The notes beneath the pieces were generated by a model, which was given only the letters and a program-made list of their open reading frames with translations, did no database searches and was not told the DNA's origin. Shown in pieces: positions 1 to 8,263 of a stretch of 24,183 nucleotides of DNA; the stretch's first letter is position 1; each line of letters opens with the position of its first letter. Source of the stretch: a virus; IMG/VR virus record IMGVR_UViG_3300003323_000353, positions 1 through 24,183 of that record; one strand, given 5' to 3'. Both the position numbers and the translations under genes were made by a program.

Positions 1-408
1 CACCGAGACAGGATGGGTCTTGACCGAGCCATCAGGTTCGCGGTCGAAGAATTTGCTGACGATATCGCCGAAGCGATCTTCTTCGTACGATTTGGCGCGG
101 CGGTTGCGGACGAATTCGAGTGCTTTCTCAATCCGCGTGACGCGTTGTTCAGATTTGTGCTGCTTCCTGATCGCACGGCGCTTGTCGGCCTTGGTCGGAC
201 CTGCCGCCGGACCAGCGGTGACTTCGCCGCTCGGGCTGACCGTGGCAACGGTGGACTGTTCCGCGTATTCTTCGGCAGCCTTGGGGTTGCCTACCGTGCG
301 CGGAGGAGGCGGCTTGACGTTGGGGGAGAAATCTGCTTCAGGCAGCTTCTTACGACGGCCTTCCGCTTCGCCGCCGGTAGGTCCCTTGTCTCCTACGGAG
401 CGGGGCAT
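1..408 (-). CDS. Hypothetical phage protein, partial (C-terminus off left edge)
   Basis: The frame is open from an ATG at 408 to the window edge, giving at least 136 residues. The start lies 10 nt after the stop of the upstream gene and follows a GGGGGTGA ribosome site. The N-terminal half is rich in Pro, Gly and Lys and looks disordered. From about residue 75 it becomes basic and helical (KADKRRAIRKQHKSEQR), then ends with EEDRFGDIVSKFFDREPDG. I recognise no family. Its place at the end of a run of low-complexity genes downstream of the tail hub suggests a virion-associated or internal protein, but that is inference from order only. Codon use matches its neighbours. Confidence 0.6.
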   Translation of the reverse strand, partial: MPRSVGDKGPTGGEAEGRRKKLPEADFSPNVKPPPPRTVGNPKAAEEYAEQSTVATVSPSGEVTAGPAAGPTKADKRRAIRKQHKSEQRVTRIEKALEFVRNRRAKSYEEDRFGDIVSKFFDREPDGSVKTHPVSV

Positions 409-418
409 GACTCACCCC

Positions 419-1723
419 CTATACGTACTTGCCGTTGTACCCCACCGATTCCAGGGCGCGTCGGGTAGACTGTGAAATTTCATGACCCAAGTATAGTTCA
501 ACTGCGACCTGGATCGCGAGCGGATTGTATCCGTACTTGTTGTGGAGGATTTCCTTCACCTTGGCAGGGTTGGTCGTCACCAACTGACGCAGTTTCGGCG
601 ACTGGTGAAGCGTCTGCACGGTCGTCTCGATGTTGGCGTTGATCTGCTGATTCTTCGCCCGCTGTTTTTCATGCGACTTGGCTTTTTCGGCAGGCGTCCG
701 CTGACCTTCATGTTCAAGGTGTTTACGTTTGTTCTGCTCTTCCGCTTCAGCGACGGTCAGCTTACCTTCTTCGATCTGCTGCTTCTGTTTGCCGGTGAGT
801 TCTTTCCATTCTTGTTCTTTGGTTTCGAGGCCGAACTTGCGATTCTTGTTCTGCCGTTCAAAGTTGAATTCTTCACCTTCGCGTTTCGCCTTCGACACGT
901 CGAGCCCGAATCGTTTGGCTTCGATCGCGGCAGTGGCTTCGCTGGCGGCGATGCTCGCGCGGGCCTGAGCCTTTTCGATCTCTTTGTCGAGCGACTGCTG
1001 GTAGAATTTCGCGGCTTCTCCTGCGCGTTCTCCGCGTAGCTGCGTGCGTGAGTTACGCACGCCGGTAAGCGCTTCGTTCTGATCGGACTTACGTTTTGCT
1101 TCCTGCGCGGCGATCTGGGCAAAGTTCTCGGCAGAACCGAGGGCGGCTCCGGTCTGAAGCGTCCCGAGTTGGTCGGCGGTCGAGTTACGCTGCTCGGAGA
1201 TGTCACCCGAGGATTTGTTCGCGCCCGCAAGCAGAGCGGTGGCCGTGGCGGCGTTTTCTTCCGGGTTGCTGACCGTCCCAGCTTCCTGGGACGCACCCTG
1301 CATCAATTGACTATGAAGATCTTCCCAGCCTTTCGCCACTTCGGACTGGGCCTGTTGACCGGCGGCTAGTACCTGCTGGCGGGCGGCTTCATCGTGAGCG
1401 CCGAGCAGTTCGGACTGCTTCGTCAGCCAGTTCAGATAGTAGGAGTTGTCAGCTTTGCGCTTTTCGCTGATCGAGTTGACACGTTTTTCTTCGTTGGAAA
1501 GCTGTTCAAATCCTGGTTTGTAGAGCGTCCGCATGAGTGATGCGGCCTGGTTGCGCAGGACTTTCGCCGGGATCGGCGCGAGCGGGTTGGTGTGCCACGC
1601 GTTTTCGGCACGTTTCCGTTCGATCGCGGGCGAGTGGTTGGCGGCGCGCTTGGTTTCGAGATCGCGCTGTTCAGACCGGGAGCGGCCTCCGTGGTTCTGC
1701 TGGAATTGCGTCTGCTTAGCCAT
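419..1723 (-). CDS. Long helical/coiled-coil phage protein, possible internal virion protein
   Basis: This 434-residue protein is almost wholly predicted helix. It is rich in Ala, Gln, Glu and Lys, with long heptad-like charged stretches at about residues 210-330 and very few aromatic residues. No enzyme motif is visible. A small more globular end (about 385-434) contains NKYGYNPLAIQVAVELYLG. The ATG overlaps the stop of the upstream gene (ATGGCTAA, 8-nt overlap), implying translational coupling. In T7-like gene order the genes after the two connector/tail-tube genes encode internal virion (DNA-ejection) proteins, and this gene sits in that position. The role is therefore inferred from context; a tail-tip or scaffold-like coil is also possible. 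Confidence 0.65.
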   Translation of the reverse strand: MAKQTQFQQNHGGRSRSEQRDLETKRAANHSPAIERKRAENAWHTNPLAPIPAKVLRNQAASLMRTLYKPGFEQLSNEEKRVNSISEKRKADNSYYLNWLTKQSELLGAHDEAARQQVLAAGQQAQSEVAKGWEDLHSQLMQGASQEAGTVSNPEENAATATALLAGANKSSGDISEQRNSTADQLGTLQTGAALGSAENFAQIAAQEAKRKSDQNEALTGVRNSRTQLRGERAGEAAKFYQQSLDKEIEKAQARASIAASEATAAIEAKRFGLDVSKAKREGEEFNFERQNKNRKFGLETKEQEWKELTGKQKQQIEEGKLTVAEAEEQNKRKHLEHEGQRTPAEKAKSHEKQRAKNQQINANIETTVQTLHQSPKLRQLVTTNPAKVKEILHNKYGYNPLAIQVAVELYLGHEISQSTRRALESVGYNGKYV

Positions 1724-2555
1724 ACAATCTACCCGCGATAGCGTTGTTTGCTACTGCCACGTGGTTCGGGTTCGCTTTCTTACCCGGCGATACCGATGGA
1801 TTCGGTGGCGGAGCGGTGATCCCCCCGTTCTTGGAAGTCTGGTGACCTGGATTGAACCCGATCGGTTCGTTGACCTTGAAAGGCTTGTTCTGCTTCGGGG
1901 TCGGCGTGGCCACGTTGTTTTTTATCGGCGTTTTCTGTACGCTCGGTTCCACTTGCCATTTAGGCATGGTAGCATCAACTTCTTCGGCGTTCTGAACTTC
2001 TTTACGGTGAAGCGCTTCTTCGTATCGATGCCATTTGTTGCCCATCGCCGTCTTCTGACCCTCGTTGTAGAGAGCCAGTGACGTAAGCTGGTCGCTGAGG
2101 AATTTCTTTTTGATCTCGGCGGTCGCGTCGATGTCTGCCAGGTCGGCGTCACGGATCGAAGAGTTGAACAGTCCACGACCGGCGGCGTCCCAGTTCTCAC
2201 GGGCCTTACCACCGATGCGGCCTTTCTCGATTTCTACTTCTTCGCCTTCGTTGTTGTGTTTCTGGGATTCGTAGTTCTCATCTAGTTCTTTGAGGCCCAT
2301 TTCGTACTGTTCACGGGCTTCGGCGTATTCTTCGATGTCCTGCTGGGTCAGGAACGGCGCGACAGGTTTGTTTTCGACACCCGGAATGACGGTTTCGGTG
2401 TACTCATTGGCGCGGTTGTTCCCACTCCCGGTAGGCTGGGGCTTGGTGACAGGTTTGTTGTTCCCGACTCCATTCTTCGGCGGATTCTTCGCGGGCTGGT
2501 TGTTACCGACTTTGTTCCCGCTGGCGGGTTTGTTGTTCCCGACTTTATTGGCCAT
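1716..2555 (-). CDS. Low-complexity phage protein with N-terminal VGNN repeats
   Basis: This 279-residue protein begins with a repeat-rich, Asn/Lys/Pro segment in which VGNN[KQ]P-type units recur at about residues 5, 16, 30 and, degenerately, 43. A helical acidic middle follows (about 70-200) with the stretch GRGLFNSSIRDADLADIDA. A Pro/Asn-rich tail closes it. No catalytic motif is seen. It overlaps its upstream neighbour by 11 nt and its downstream neighbour by 8 nt, so all three are probably translated as one unit. The position after the tail hub suggests an internal virion or tail-associated protein. Its function is not recognised. Confidence 0.65.
   Translation of the reverse strand: MANKVGNNKPASGNKVGNNQPAKNPPKNGVGNNKPVTKPQPTGSGNNRANEYTETVIPGVENKPVAPFLTQQDIEEYAEAREQYEMGLKELDENYESQKHNNEGEEVEIEKGRIGGKARENWDAAGRGLFNSSIRDADLADIDATAEIKKKFLSDQLTSLALYNEGQKTAMGNKWHRYEEALHRKEVQNAEEVDATMPKWQVEPSVQKTPIKNNVATPTPKQNKPFKVNEPIGFNPGHQTSKNGGITAPPPNPSVSPGKKANPNHVAVANNAIAGRLYG
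2424..2550 (-). repeat. Degenerate tandem repeat encoding VGNN[KQ]P units
   Basis: The 5' end of the 1716-2555 gene contains several copies of a block that reads ttgttcccgact or ttgttaccgact on the plus strand. The copies are unevenly spaced. They encode the repeated VGNN[KQ]P peptide. Their near-identity at DNA level suggests slippage-type expansion. Confidence 0.6.
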
Positions 2556-2862
2556 TCGTCATCCCCCCAGGAAGCTGGAAGACGATCTGCGGAGCCTGTG
2601 GGGTTTTCCGAGGCTGCGTTTCGACGGCTTTTGCCCGCTTTTTCAGGCGGGCGAGATGGTTGGCCCAGTGGGTGTCGCGAAGATCATAGGCCAAGGATTC
2701 GATGCTGCCAGGCTCTTTCGGGAGGGCAGTTTCATTTCGCGTACGAGCAGCGTTGACCGCTCGGTTCTCGATGGTTTCTGCCGGTACCGGCTCTCGCGCG
2801 GTAGGGCTGGCACCATTGGCGATCCTACTGAGCGCGATGATCTTGTCAGGGTGCAGAGCCAC
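2545..2862 (-). CDS. Hypothetical protein, apparent leaderless GTG start
   Basis: This 105-residue basic protein starts MALHPDKIIALSRIANGA and has a Pro-rich C-terminus. No family is recognised. The GTG at 2862 is chosen because a perfect TATAAT (2869-2874 on the minus strand) ends 6 nt before it and no ribosome site is present. Transcription would therefore start at or next to the GTG, giving a leaderless mRNA. The -10 box overlaps the TAA stop of the tail-hub gene. The gene overlaps the next gene by 11 nt. It is placed between the connector genes and the putative internal virion genes. Confidence 0.6.
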   Translation of the reverse strand: MALHPDKIIALSRIANGASPTAREPVPAETIENRAVNAARTRNETALPKEPGSIESLAYDLRDTHWANHLARLKKRAKAVETQPRKTPQAPQIVFQLPGGMTNGQ

Positions 2863-2868
2863 GTATGG

Positions 2869-2874
2869 ATTATA
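2869..2874 (-). promoter_or_regulatory. Leaderless -10 box (TATAAT) for the gene starting at 2862
   Basis: TATAAT on the minus strand is followed by CCATAC and then GTG. No -35 or Shine-Dalgarno is visible. This matches five other late-gene starts in the window. Confidence 0.55.
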
Positions 2875-4960
2875 CCTTATGCCGCTGCCCGGTCACCTGA
2901 TACTCGATGCCCGTGGCATAGACCTCGGTACGGCCTGGATCGACCCCGTTGGGATATTCAAAGAAGGCGCCGCTCCGAGAGTTCGTCACGGTGACGCGAA
3001 CGTCGATCCCCTCGGCGAAGAATTCATCGTTCCATCGACGGCCGCTCATGAATCCGGTGGCCCCGAGGCCAGGGCCGAACAGAGCATCGAAGTAACTGAT
3101 CTTGCCTTGCGTCGGCAACGTCTTTTCGTAGTACGTTTCGCTGCTGGACGGCCCGGTGAGCTTGATTTTCCACGCGGTTTCGGTTTCGGCGGCATCGTTG
3201 GTCTCGGCCGGGAAACGGTAATCCTGATAGACCCGATGAAACTGAATCTTGTGCGGCGGTGACGCAAGATCGATACGATCGGTGATGTACTTCGCCGGAA
3301 TCTGCCATTCCTTCGAGAAGGTGATCAGATTAGCTTCGATGTCAAGCTGTTTGACGTTATCGAGTTCGGCAAGCTGTGGGTCGGTGAGTTTCCCCAACGA
3401 GTAGATATGAGCCTGATCGATGCCGTAGGTGATCCCGTTGGCGCGGAAAGTCACCTGGAATGGAGTGCAACCACCAGACGTAAGCGTAGACCACGTGCCG
3501 GTGCTGATGTTGTACAATGCCGTCCACTGTGGTTCGGTACTGGTTCGTTGTACCCTGGTCCGTGGATTTACTGCGGTGAACGAAACGATCAGGTAATTGT
3601 TACCGAGGTAGGAGATCGTACAACGACCGATGTCCGAAGTTCGTTCACCATCATCTCCACAAAGGAAGTTCCCCAGCGTTTTGGTGATGTTTTCGACCGG
3701 CGCATCGACATCATGGAATTCACTACCATCGAAGAACTCGACACCATTCTGGCTGAGGAAATAGACACCCTGATCGACCTCACACACCGACCAGGGATCT
3801 ATGCACCCGCGCTCGCGGGTGATGTTCTGCACGGTGAACGTTTCGGGAGATTCACCGACCAACTGCCAGATCGAATGTCGCTTGAACAAGATCAGGTTAC
3901 GACCGACCTCTGCCATCGCCACGCCGAAATCGTTTCCTCCCTCTTCGTTGGCGACGAGGATCTTGTTTATCAGTCCGCTTGACTCGTCCTGCCAGTCGGA
4001 TGCTTTGCCGTTCACGGGACCGCCGTTGATCGACCAGGTGAGCAGGTTCGGTTCGATCACCCCGGCATACTTGACGGTCACCGTGACGGTCGCGGTCGCG
4101 GTCGCCGCTTTGTTGAGTTCGATGTGCCACAACGTGGTCGTGCCGCCGGGGAACGTCATCCACGATCGTACGACCTTGGTTTCGGCAGGGATTCCCGCGC
4201 CGGTGACTTCCATCCCGACCTGGATGCCACCGAAGATCGAAGCTTCGTGGGCGGAGAGAATCGTTCCTTCGATTTCTTTTGACGTGTTGACGGTTTTCGC
4301 CGATGGCTGCCAGTAGGTCTGACCGGCGCCGATCTGGCAATTGAACACCCAAAGGCGATTCAGATGGGACTTGACCGCCATTCCGCCACGCGGCGCTTCC
4401 GTGACTTCGGCCAGTGCATTGCCGATGGTACCGTCCCATTTGAGAAGCTTGGTCTTCGGGCGGCGATATCCACGAACCGTTTCATTTTCAGCGTTCCACG
4501 AAGCAAAGCCATAGATGTAGTTTTCTACGGTGGCGCCTCGACCGGCGATCGAGGTTTCAGCGGTCCCGGTTTTTGCTTCCGACGTGTTACTTCTGATGTT
4601 ATAGTTACGGTTACCTTCGCCTTTGAGTTCACGTTCTGAACTACTTCCGAAAGCGTACTGAGCCTGCCACCACGGAATCTGTTCTTTGCCGACCGCCAAT
4701 TCGGATGCCGGTGCCGCAGTGTAGCCGACCAACGTCTTTTCGCCTTTCGTCCATACTCCCATCACGAATGGCTTTTTGAGCGTTTCAGATTCGATGAATC
4801 CACCGACCCAGATCGGCCCACGGGTGATCAGTTTGTCGGGGAACCCGGTGAGGAAGTTGTTCACCAATGGCGCGGTGCCAGGAGGACACTCTCCCGGCGG
4901 CGCGACGGTGTTCAATCCCAGATATGGTGGTTTGATCAGGAGATTACTGAGATTGGCCAT
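2870..4960 (-). CDS. Large tail hub / DNA-stabilisation-like protein (P22 gp10 or tail-tube B type)
   Basis: This 696-residue beta-rich protein starts MANLSNLLIKPPYLGLNTVAPPG. It then has an N-terminal signature of short-tailed phage connector proteins: PPGTAPLVNNFLTGFPDKL followed by RGP. The central stretch GRNLILFKRHSIWQLVGESP, followed by GVYFLSQNGVEFFDGSEF, is the propeller-like repeat seen in packaged-DNA stabilisation proteins and tail-tube proteins that close the portal after packaging. Family assignment rests on these motifs and on position directly after an adaptor-like gene, not on a database search. The start overlaps the upstream gene by 25 nt. It probably forms the hub or nozzle below the portal and adaptor. 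Confidence 0.6.
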   Translation of the reverse strand: MANLSNLLIKPPYLGLNTVAPPGECPPGTAPLVNNFLTGFPDKLITRGPIWVGGFIESETLKKPFVMGVWTKGEKTLVGYTAAPASELAVGKEQIPWWQAQYAFGSSSERELKGEGNRNYNIRSNTSEAKTGTAETSIAGRGATVENYIYGFASWNAENETVRGYRRPKTKLLKWDGTIGNALAEVTEAPRGGMAVKSHLNRLWVFNCQIGAGQTYWQPSAKTVNTSKEIEGTILSAHEASIFGGIQVGMEVTGAGIPAETKVVRSWMTFPGGTTTLWHIELNKAATATATVTVTVKYAGVIEPNLLTWSINGGPVNGKASDWQDESSGLINKILVANEEGGNDFGVAMAEVGRNLILFKRHSIWQLVGESPETFTVQNITRERGCIDPWSVCEVDQGVYFLSQNGVEFFDGSEFHDVDAPVENITKTLGNFLCGDDGERTSDIGRCTISYLGNNYLIVSFTAVNPRTRVQRTSTEPQWTALYNISTGTWSTLTSGGCTPFQVTFRANGITYGIDQAHIYSLGKLTDPQLAELDNVKQLDIEANLITFSKEWQIPAKYITDRIDLASPPHKIQFHRVYQDYRFPAETNDAAETETAWKIKLTGPSSSETYYEKTLPTQGKISYFDALFGPGLGATGFMSGRRWNDEFFAEGIDVRVTVTNSRSGAFFEYPNGVDPGRTEVYATGIEYQVTGQRHKV

Positions 4961-5619
4961 GCGTCTTCGATGTCGTATTGCTCCCAGGAGCCGGATGAAG
5001 TCACGTGAGTCGATTGACCGCGTTGTTTCATCCCGTACTGGGCCAGCATCTCGGTGAACAGTTCAGCGTACATCTGTCGGGCGAAGTTGTGACCATCCCA
5101 ATCTCGCTCACGGTACGACAACTGCATGATCATCCCGTATACCAGGATGTCGATGTGCGAGTCAGGAATCGGGACGTTTTCGGCTTTGCTCGTCAGGTTG
5201 ACGGCATTGGCGACCGTGTAGATCTTCAGTTTGTAGGCCGCATCAGGGATAGGATAGAACAAAAGATTCTGGCCGATCCGCGACCAGTAGAGCGGTTGCC
5301 CGGTGGCGCTGTTGTCGTGGATGTACTGTCGGATCAGCGGCGGTTCGATGTATTCCAGTTCAAATGGTTCGCCACCAGGTTGCGTTGCTTCCACACCATC
5401 GACCCGGATGGTGTCGGCGATCGCAGCATCCAGTGCCACCGTTTCGGTTCCGGCGGCGGTGACTTTGTTGGTGATCGTGTTGAGGAGGAAGGTCCACCGG
5501 CGGGCGTTGGTGACCCGGCGGATCACCTGATTGAGCATCAGCAATTGCGCAGCTTCGGTATCGTTCCCGTAGCCGAGAGCCTGCACACGTTCCATCACTT
5601 GTGCGCCCGTAGTTGCCAC
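4936..5619 (-). CDS. Head-tail connector / adaptor protein (tail-tube A-like)
   Basis: This 227-residue protein has the layout of short-tailed phage adaptors. An N-terminal helical hairpin (MLNQVIRRVTNARRWTFLL) leads into a beta-rich middle with GQPLYWSRIGQNLLFYPIPD. A helical C-terminus carries IPDSHIDILVYGMIMQLSYRE. These features resemble T7 gp11 / P22 gp4 class connectors. The GTG start shares one base with the upstream stop (TAGTG), so translation is coupled. It would bind the underside of the portal ring and seat the tail hub encoded next. The assignment is by motif pattern and synteny. Confidence 0.55.
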   Translation of the reverse strand: MATTGAQVMERVQALGYGNDTEAAQLLMLNQVIRRVTNARRWTFLLNTITNKVTAAGTETVALDAAIADTIRVDGVEATQPGGEPFELEYIEPPLIRQYIHDNSATGQPLYWSRIGQNLLFYPIPDAAYKLKIYTVANAVNLTSKAENVPIPDSHIDILVYGMIMQLSYRERDWDGHNFARQMYAELFTEMLAQYGMKQRGQSTHVTSSGSWEQYDIEDAWPISVIS

Positions 5620-6074
5620 TAGCGCCTACTGATGATCGGATAGATGGAGTCGTTGACGGGATCGATGAAGCCGTCATGCTGTAGCTGCCTACGCATAGGC
5701 GCTCCGACGCGCTGATAGAACTCCTCGAATTGTTCCTCGTCCAGTTCGGCCTGCATCCTGGCCTCGACTTTTTCAGCCTCCTCGATGCGCTTCTCAAACG
5801 GGACTCCTTTGAGGTATTGGGCTTTCTTGATCACACGGGCGTCAAGCTCCTCGACCCGCCAGATCAGTCGGTCCCAGCCATCGGCGCAATGCTCCATGAT
5901 CGCGAAACTCTTACCGTCTGGACTTTCCAAAGCGACGATGAACAAGGTCGGGTCGATCTCTTCCAGTCGCGTGCAGATGTCGTAAAGATCACCCTCCACG
6001 ATCGTCGCGCGCACGTCGGCGCCGAAGTGAAGGTTGTTCGGCGCGGCACTTCCAGGGATGTCTAGTCTGCTCAT
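5619..6074 (-). CDS. Conserved-looking hypothetical protein between capsid and connector
   Basis: This 151-residue acidic protein starts MSRLDIPGSAAPNNLHFG. Residues 25-75 look like a small alpha/beta fold (ICTRLEEIDPTLFIVALE, then WDRLIWRVEELDARV). A charged helix follows (EKRIEEAEKVEARMQ). The family is not recognised. The start is fixed by a TGC-TATACT extended -10 ending 7 nt before ATG, with no ribosome site, so the mRNA is probably leaderless. The stop overlaps the GTG of the connector gene by one base. The location suggests a virion morphogenesis or head-completion role. Confidence 0.65.
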   Translation of the reverse strand: MSRLDIPGSAAPNNLHFGADVRATIVEGDLYDICTRLEEIDPTLFIVALESPDGKSFAIMEHCADGWDRLIWRVEELDARVIKKAQYLKGVPFEKRIEEAEKVEARMQAELDEEQFEEFYQRVGAPMRRQLQHDGFIDPVNDSIYPIISRR

Positions 6075-6081
6075 GAGAGCA

Positions 6082-6087
6082 AGTATA
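6082..6087 (-). promoter_or_regulatory. Leaderless extended -10 (TGC-TATACT) for the gene starting at 6074
   Basis: TATACT on the minus strand, preceded by TGC, ends 7 nt before the ATG. No Shine-Dalgarno lies between. It would restart transcription after the capsid gene. Confidence 0.55.
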
Positions 6088-6093
6088 GCACGA

Positions 6094-6119
6094 TGGGCGA
6101 GCCACGCCGGACCCGCCCA
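6094..6119 (-). terminator. Possible weak hairpin after the capsid gene
   Basis: TGGGCG (6094-6099) and CGCCCA (6114-6119) form a 6-bp GC-rich stem with an internally complementary loop. It lies 17 nt after the capsid stop. There is no T-run on the minus strand, so it may only stabilise the 3' end of the capsid mRNA. Confidence 0.3.
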
Positions 6120-6135
6120 CCGTACCGCATAGGAC

Positions 6136-7398
6136 TTACTTCACGTCGTCGGTAAGACCCGTCAGCTTGAAGTGCGCACCACGATGGGTGGTGCCAAGCT
6201 GGCAATACTTGTACAGAATCGCGATGTAACGATCCTTTCGGCTCTCCCACTTGAGAACCTTACCATCTTCGTCCATCCAGTCCCAGTCGCTCATCTGCGC
6301 CCAGAACAGGCGATTGAGCGCGAGGCCGTAGACCGTGCCCAGAGGACACTGGTCGTCAACGAAGATCGGATTCTCGTCAAACATCAGCGCGGTGTAACCA
6401 CCGTGCAGCTTGACGCTTTCCGCATCGTTGAATCGCTTTACCGAGGTCAGGGTGCTGGCGTAACGCCGACGCAGACCGCGCGTGGTGACCAGCGCGAAGT
6501 CCAGGCCATTGTCAACGTCGATGCCCTGCTCGAATCCAACTTCGTCCTTGGCGAGATGGAGGATGTCATCCCCGATCGCCCCACCTTCGGTGTTGACGAA
6601 CGATTTCCACCAGGAGTACGTGGTCGGGTTAAGGCCATGTAGCGTTCCGGTGGCAGCCACGATGCTTTCCAACCCCTGGATCTCCTTGTTCTGGGAGTTG
6701 TTGGCGACGGACGTGGTGGAGTCGGAACTGGCGCGCACGGGGAAGTGCGTACCAGCGGTGACTTCAGCAGCCAGCGCCGGGGTGATCGTGATTTTTCGTT
6801 CTGAACGGTTGACGGCGGTGACTTTATGCGCTGCCGATTTGACCGTCCCGGCCGCAGCGACGAAATCGATGATCTCGCCTCCACGGAAGTTGATGGTCGA
6901 GTTGACAGGCACGACCGTCGCGGCCGCAGCCGTGTTGGTACGAACTTCGGTCAGTTTGCCCGAACCGTCGCCGTGAGCGGCGCGGTTGACATCCAGCTTG
7001 GATGCCAGAAGGGTGTCTTCCATCTCGGCTTTGAACGCCGACCGGAATGCACCTTCGTTGGACTCGGCAGCCCGAAGAAGCTGGCCCGTGATGTTGAACA
7101 CAGCATACGTGAACCGCATCGGCTCCTGAAGGTAGGTGTAGGAACTGTTACCCGGAGCAGGCAGCGTCTCATTCTCCGACCGGAAGCCTACAGCGTTGTT
7201 ACGCTCAGCTTTCAGCGGGATACGGAACTCGTTACCGACGAAATCGATGTTCTCAGCCGAAGGAAGAATTCCTTTGAACTGGGTCGGATTCGCGTCGGAA
7301 TCGCCGAACAGAAGCACCTTACCTTTCGGAAGGTTGTCTCGGATCGGGCCGATGAACTTCGTCTTCATAGCCGCAGAGAAAGTTGCGGTATCTGCCAT
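6136..7398 (-). CDS. Major capsid protein (HK97-fold type)
   Basis: This 420-residue protein starts MADTATFSAAMKTKFIGPI. Its size, position after the scaffold gene, and motifs fit a major capsid protein. Residues about 60-100 (FRIPLKAERNNAVGFRSENE) resemble the extended-loop region. About 165-225 is a beta-rich inserted domain. The C-terminal half includes the helix GLDFALVTTRGLRRRYAS and a late beta strand GYTALMFDENPIFVDDQCP. It has a strong GGAGGTGA ribosome site 5 nt before the ATG and its own TATAAT promoter with a roughly 140-nt leader, immediately after an intrinsic terminator. That setup fits the most abundant virion protein. Confidence 0.8.
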   Translation of the reverse strand: MADTATFSAAMKTKFIGPIRDNLPKGKVLLFGDSDANPTQFKGILPSAENIDFVGNEFRIPLKAERNNAVGFRSENETLPAPGNSSYTYLQEPMRFTYAVFNITGQLLRAAESNEGAFRSAFKAEMEDTLLASKLDVNRAAHGDGSGKLTEVRTNTAAAATVVPVNSTINFRGGEIIDFVAAAGTVKSAAHKVTAVNRSERKITITPALAAEVTAGTHFPVRASSDSTTSVANNSQNKEIQGLESIVAATGTLHGLNPTTYSWWKSFVNTEGGAIGDDILHLAKDEVGFEQGIDVDNGLDFALVTTRGLRRRYASTLTSVKRFNDAESVKLHGGYTALMFDENPIFVDDQCPLGTVYGLALNRLFWAQMSDWDWMDEDGKVLKWESRKDRYIAILYKYCQLGTTHRGAHFKLTGLTDDVK

Positions 7399-7544
7399 TT
7401 ACTTCACCTCCATTACAGCATCAGTTGATTTGTCTTTCAACCTCCGGGCCTTGCGTGTCTTCGTTGCACGTGTACCGCTCCGGTTGCTGCTAGGGGGTTC
7501 GGTCCTTGGCTCTGCGGCTGTAACGTTACTCCTAAGCTATCGCG

Positions 7545-7550
7545 ATTATA
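7545..7550 (-). promoter_or_regulatory. Capsid-gene promoter, extended -10 TGG-TATAAT
   Basis: A consensus TATAAT preceded by TGG lies on the minus strand just after the terminator at 7562-7585. No -35 match is seen at 16-18 nt, as is usual for extended -10 promoters. The predicted start near 7538 gives a leader of about 140 nt before the capsid ATG. Confidence 0.65.
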
Positions 7551-7561
7551 CCACAAAGTAA

Positions 7562-7585
7562 ACGACCCGCACGAAGGCGGGTCGT
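7562..7585 (-). terminator. Intrinsic terminator upstream of the capsid promoter
   Basis: ACGACCCGC and GCGGGTCGT form a perfect 9-bp stem with a 6-nt loop. It is followed on the minus strand by TTTACTTT. It lies 24 nt after the stop of the gene ending at 7610 and would end transcripts from the scaffold genes before the capsid promoter. Confidence 0.75.
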
Positions 7586-7609
7586 CGGTGATGCTCGGTG
7601 TGAGAAGGA

Positions 7610-7900
7610 TTACTCCTGCTTGTCGGCAGAAACCTGTTTCTGCTCGGCGTCCTCGGTGCGTGAAGAAGGAACGTCTGAGTCGGTGCCCTCGGCGTCCTCG
7701 TCGGAGGGGACCGATTCCTCGGCCTCCTCGCCTCCTTCGGCCTCGATGGCTCTTTCCTCGGCTACTCCACTCGGTGGTGCAGCAACCCAGGGCAGAGTTT
7801 CACCAGGTGCCAGAGTAGCGGCTAGCTCCTCATGGCCCTCGTCCTCCTCGGCCTGCCGCGCTACCTCGGCGGCATTTGGATCTGCATAGAAATCAGCCAT
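7610..7900 (-). CDS. Small acidic hypothetical protein
   Basis: This 96-residue protein is very rich in Glu, Asp, Ala and Ser (for example EAEGGEEAEESVPSDEDAEG) and is probably disordered. A strong AAGGAGGT site lies just upstream of the ATG. It is the last gene before the terminator that separates the scaffold genes from the capsid gene. No family is recognised. An acidic partner used during head assembly is possible but unproven. Confidence 0.6.
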   Translation of the reverse strand: MADFYADPNAAEVARQAEEDEGHEELAATLAPGETLPWVAAPPSGVAEERAIEAEGGEEAEESVPSDEDAEGTDSDVPSSRTEDAEQKQVSADKQE

Positions 7901-7910
7901 TCATACCTCC

Positions 7911-8246
7911 TTAGTTAGCGATGCAATGAATCTCGAACAATGCCTTGACTTTGGACAGATTTTTACCTGCTTCCAGATCTTTTCCGGTCACGGTGTCTTC
8001 GACAAGGACTTTTTCACCGTTGTAGATGAACTCGCCAGGACGATACACACCCTGTTCAGAAAGATTCTGCGTAAAGCACGTGATCGCATATCTGAACGTC
8101 GCCTCTTTACCGAACCCCGCTTCTTTCAACGAGAACGGCTCGCCGCCAGCGGTATACGATGCAGGACCAGTCCATTCGACCAGCGCAACCCAGTCTTTAC
8201 CCTCGACATATGGGGCTGCACTGACGACTTTTACGGTTCCAGCCAT
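7911..8246 (-). CDS. Putative virion/decoration-like protein
   Basis: This 111-residue protein, MAGTVKVVSAAPYVEGKDWV, appears beta-rich with little charge bias (VALVEWTGPASYTAGGEPFS, YRPGEFIYNGEKVLVED). It has a GGGAGGTG ribosome site. It lies between scaffold and capsid genes, a common place for head-decoration or head-completion genes. I recognise no specific family, so the role is inferred from position and fold-like composition only. Confidence 0.6.
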   Translation of the reverse strand: MAGTVKVVSAAPYVEGKDWVALVEWTGPASYTAGGEPFSLKEAGFGKEATFRYAITCFTQNLSEQGVYRPGEFIYNGEKVLVEDTVTGKDLEAGKNLSKVKALFEIHCIAN

Positions 8247-8263
8247 GATTCACCTCCCTTCCG

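Noticed and set aside
481-492. TATACT followed by ATG near the end of the 419-1723 gene, resembling the leaderless boxes
   Set aside because: The following frame is only about 23 codons with no support, and the bases are explained by the coding sequence. It could still be an internal promoter for the next gene.
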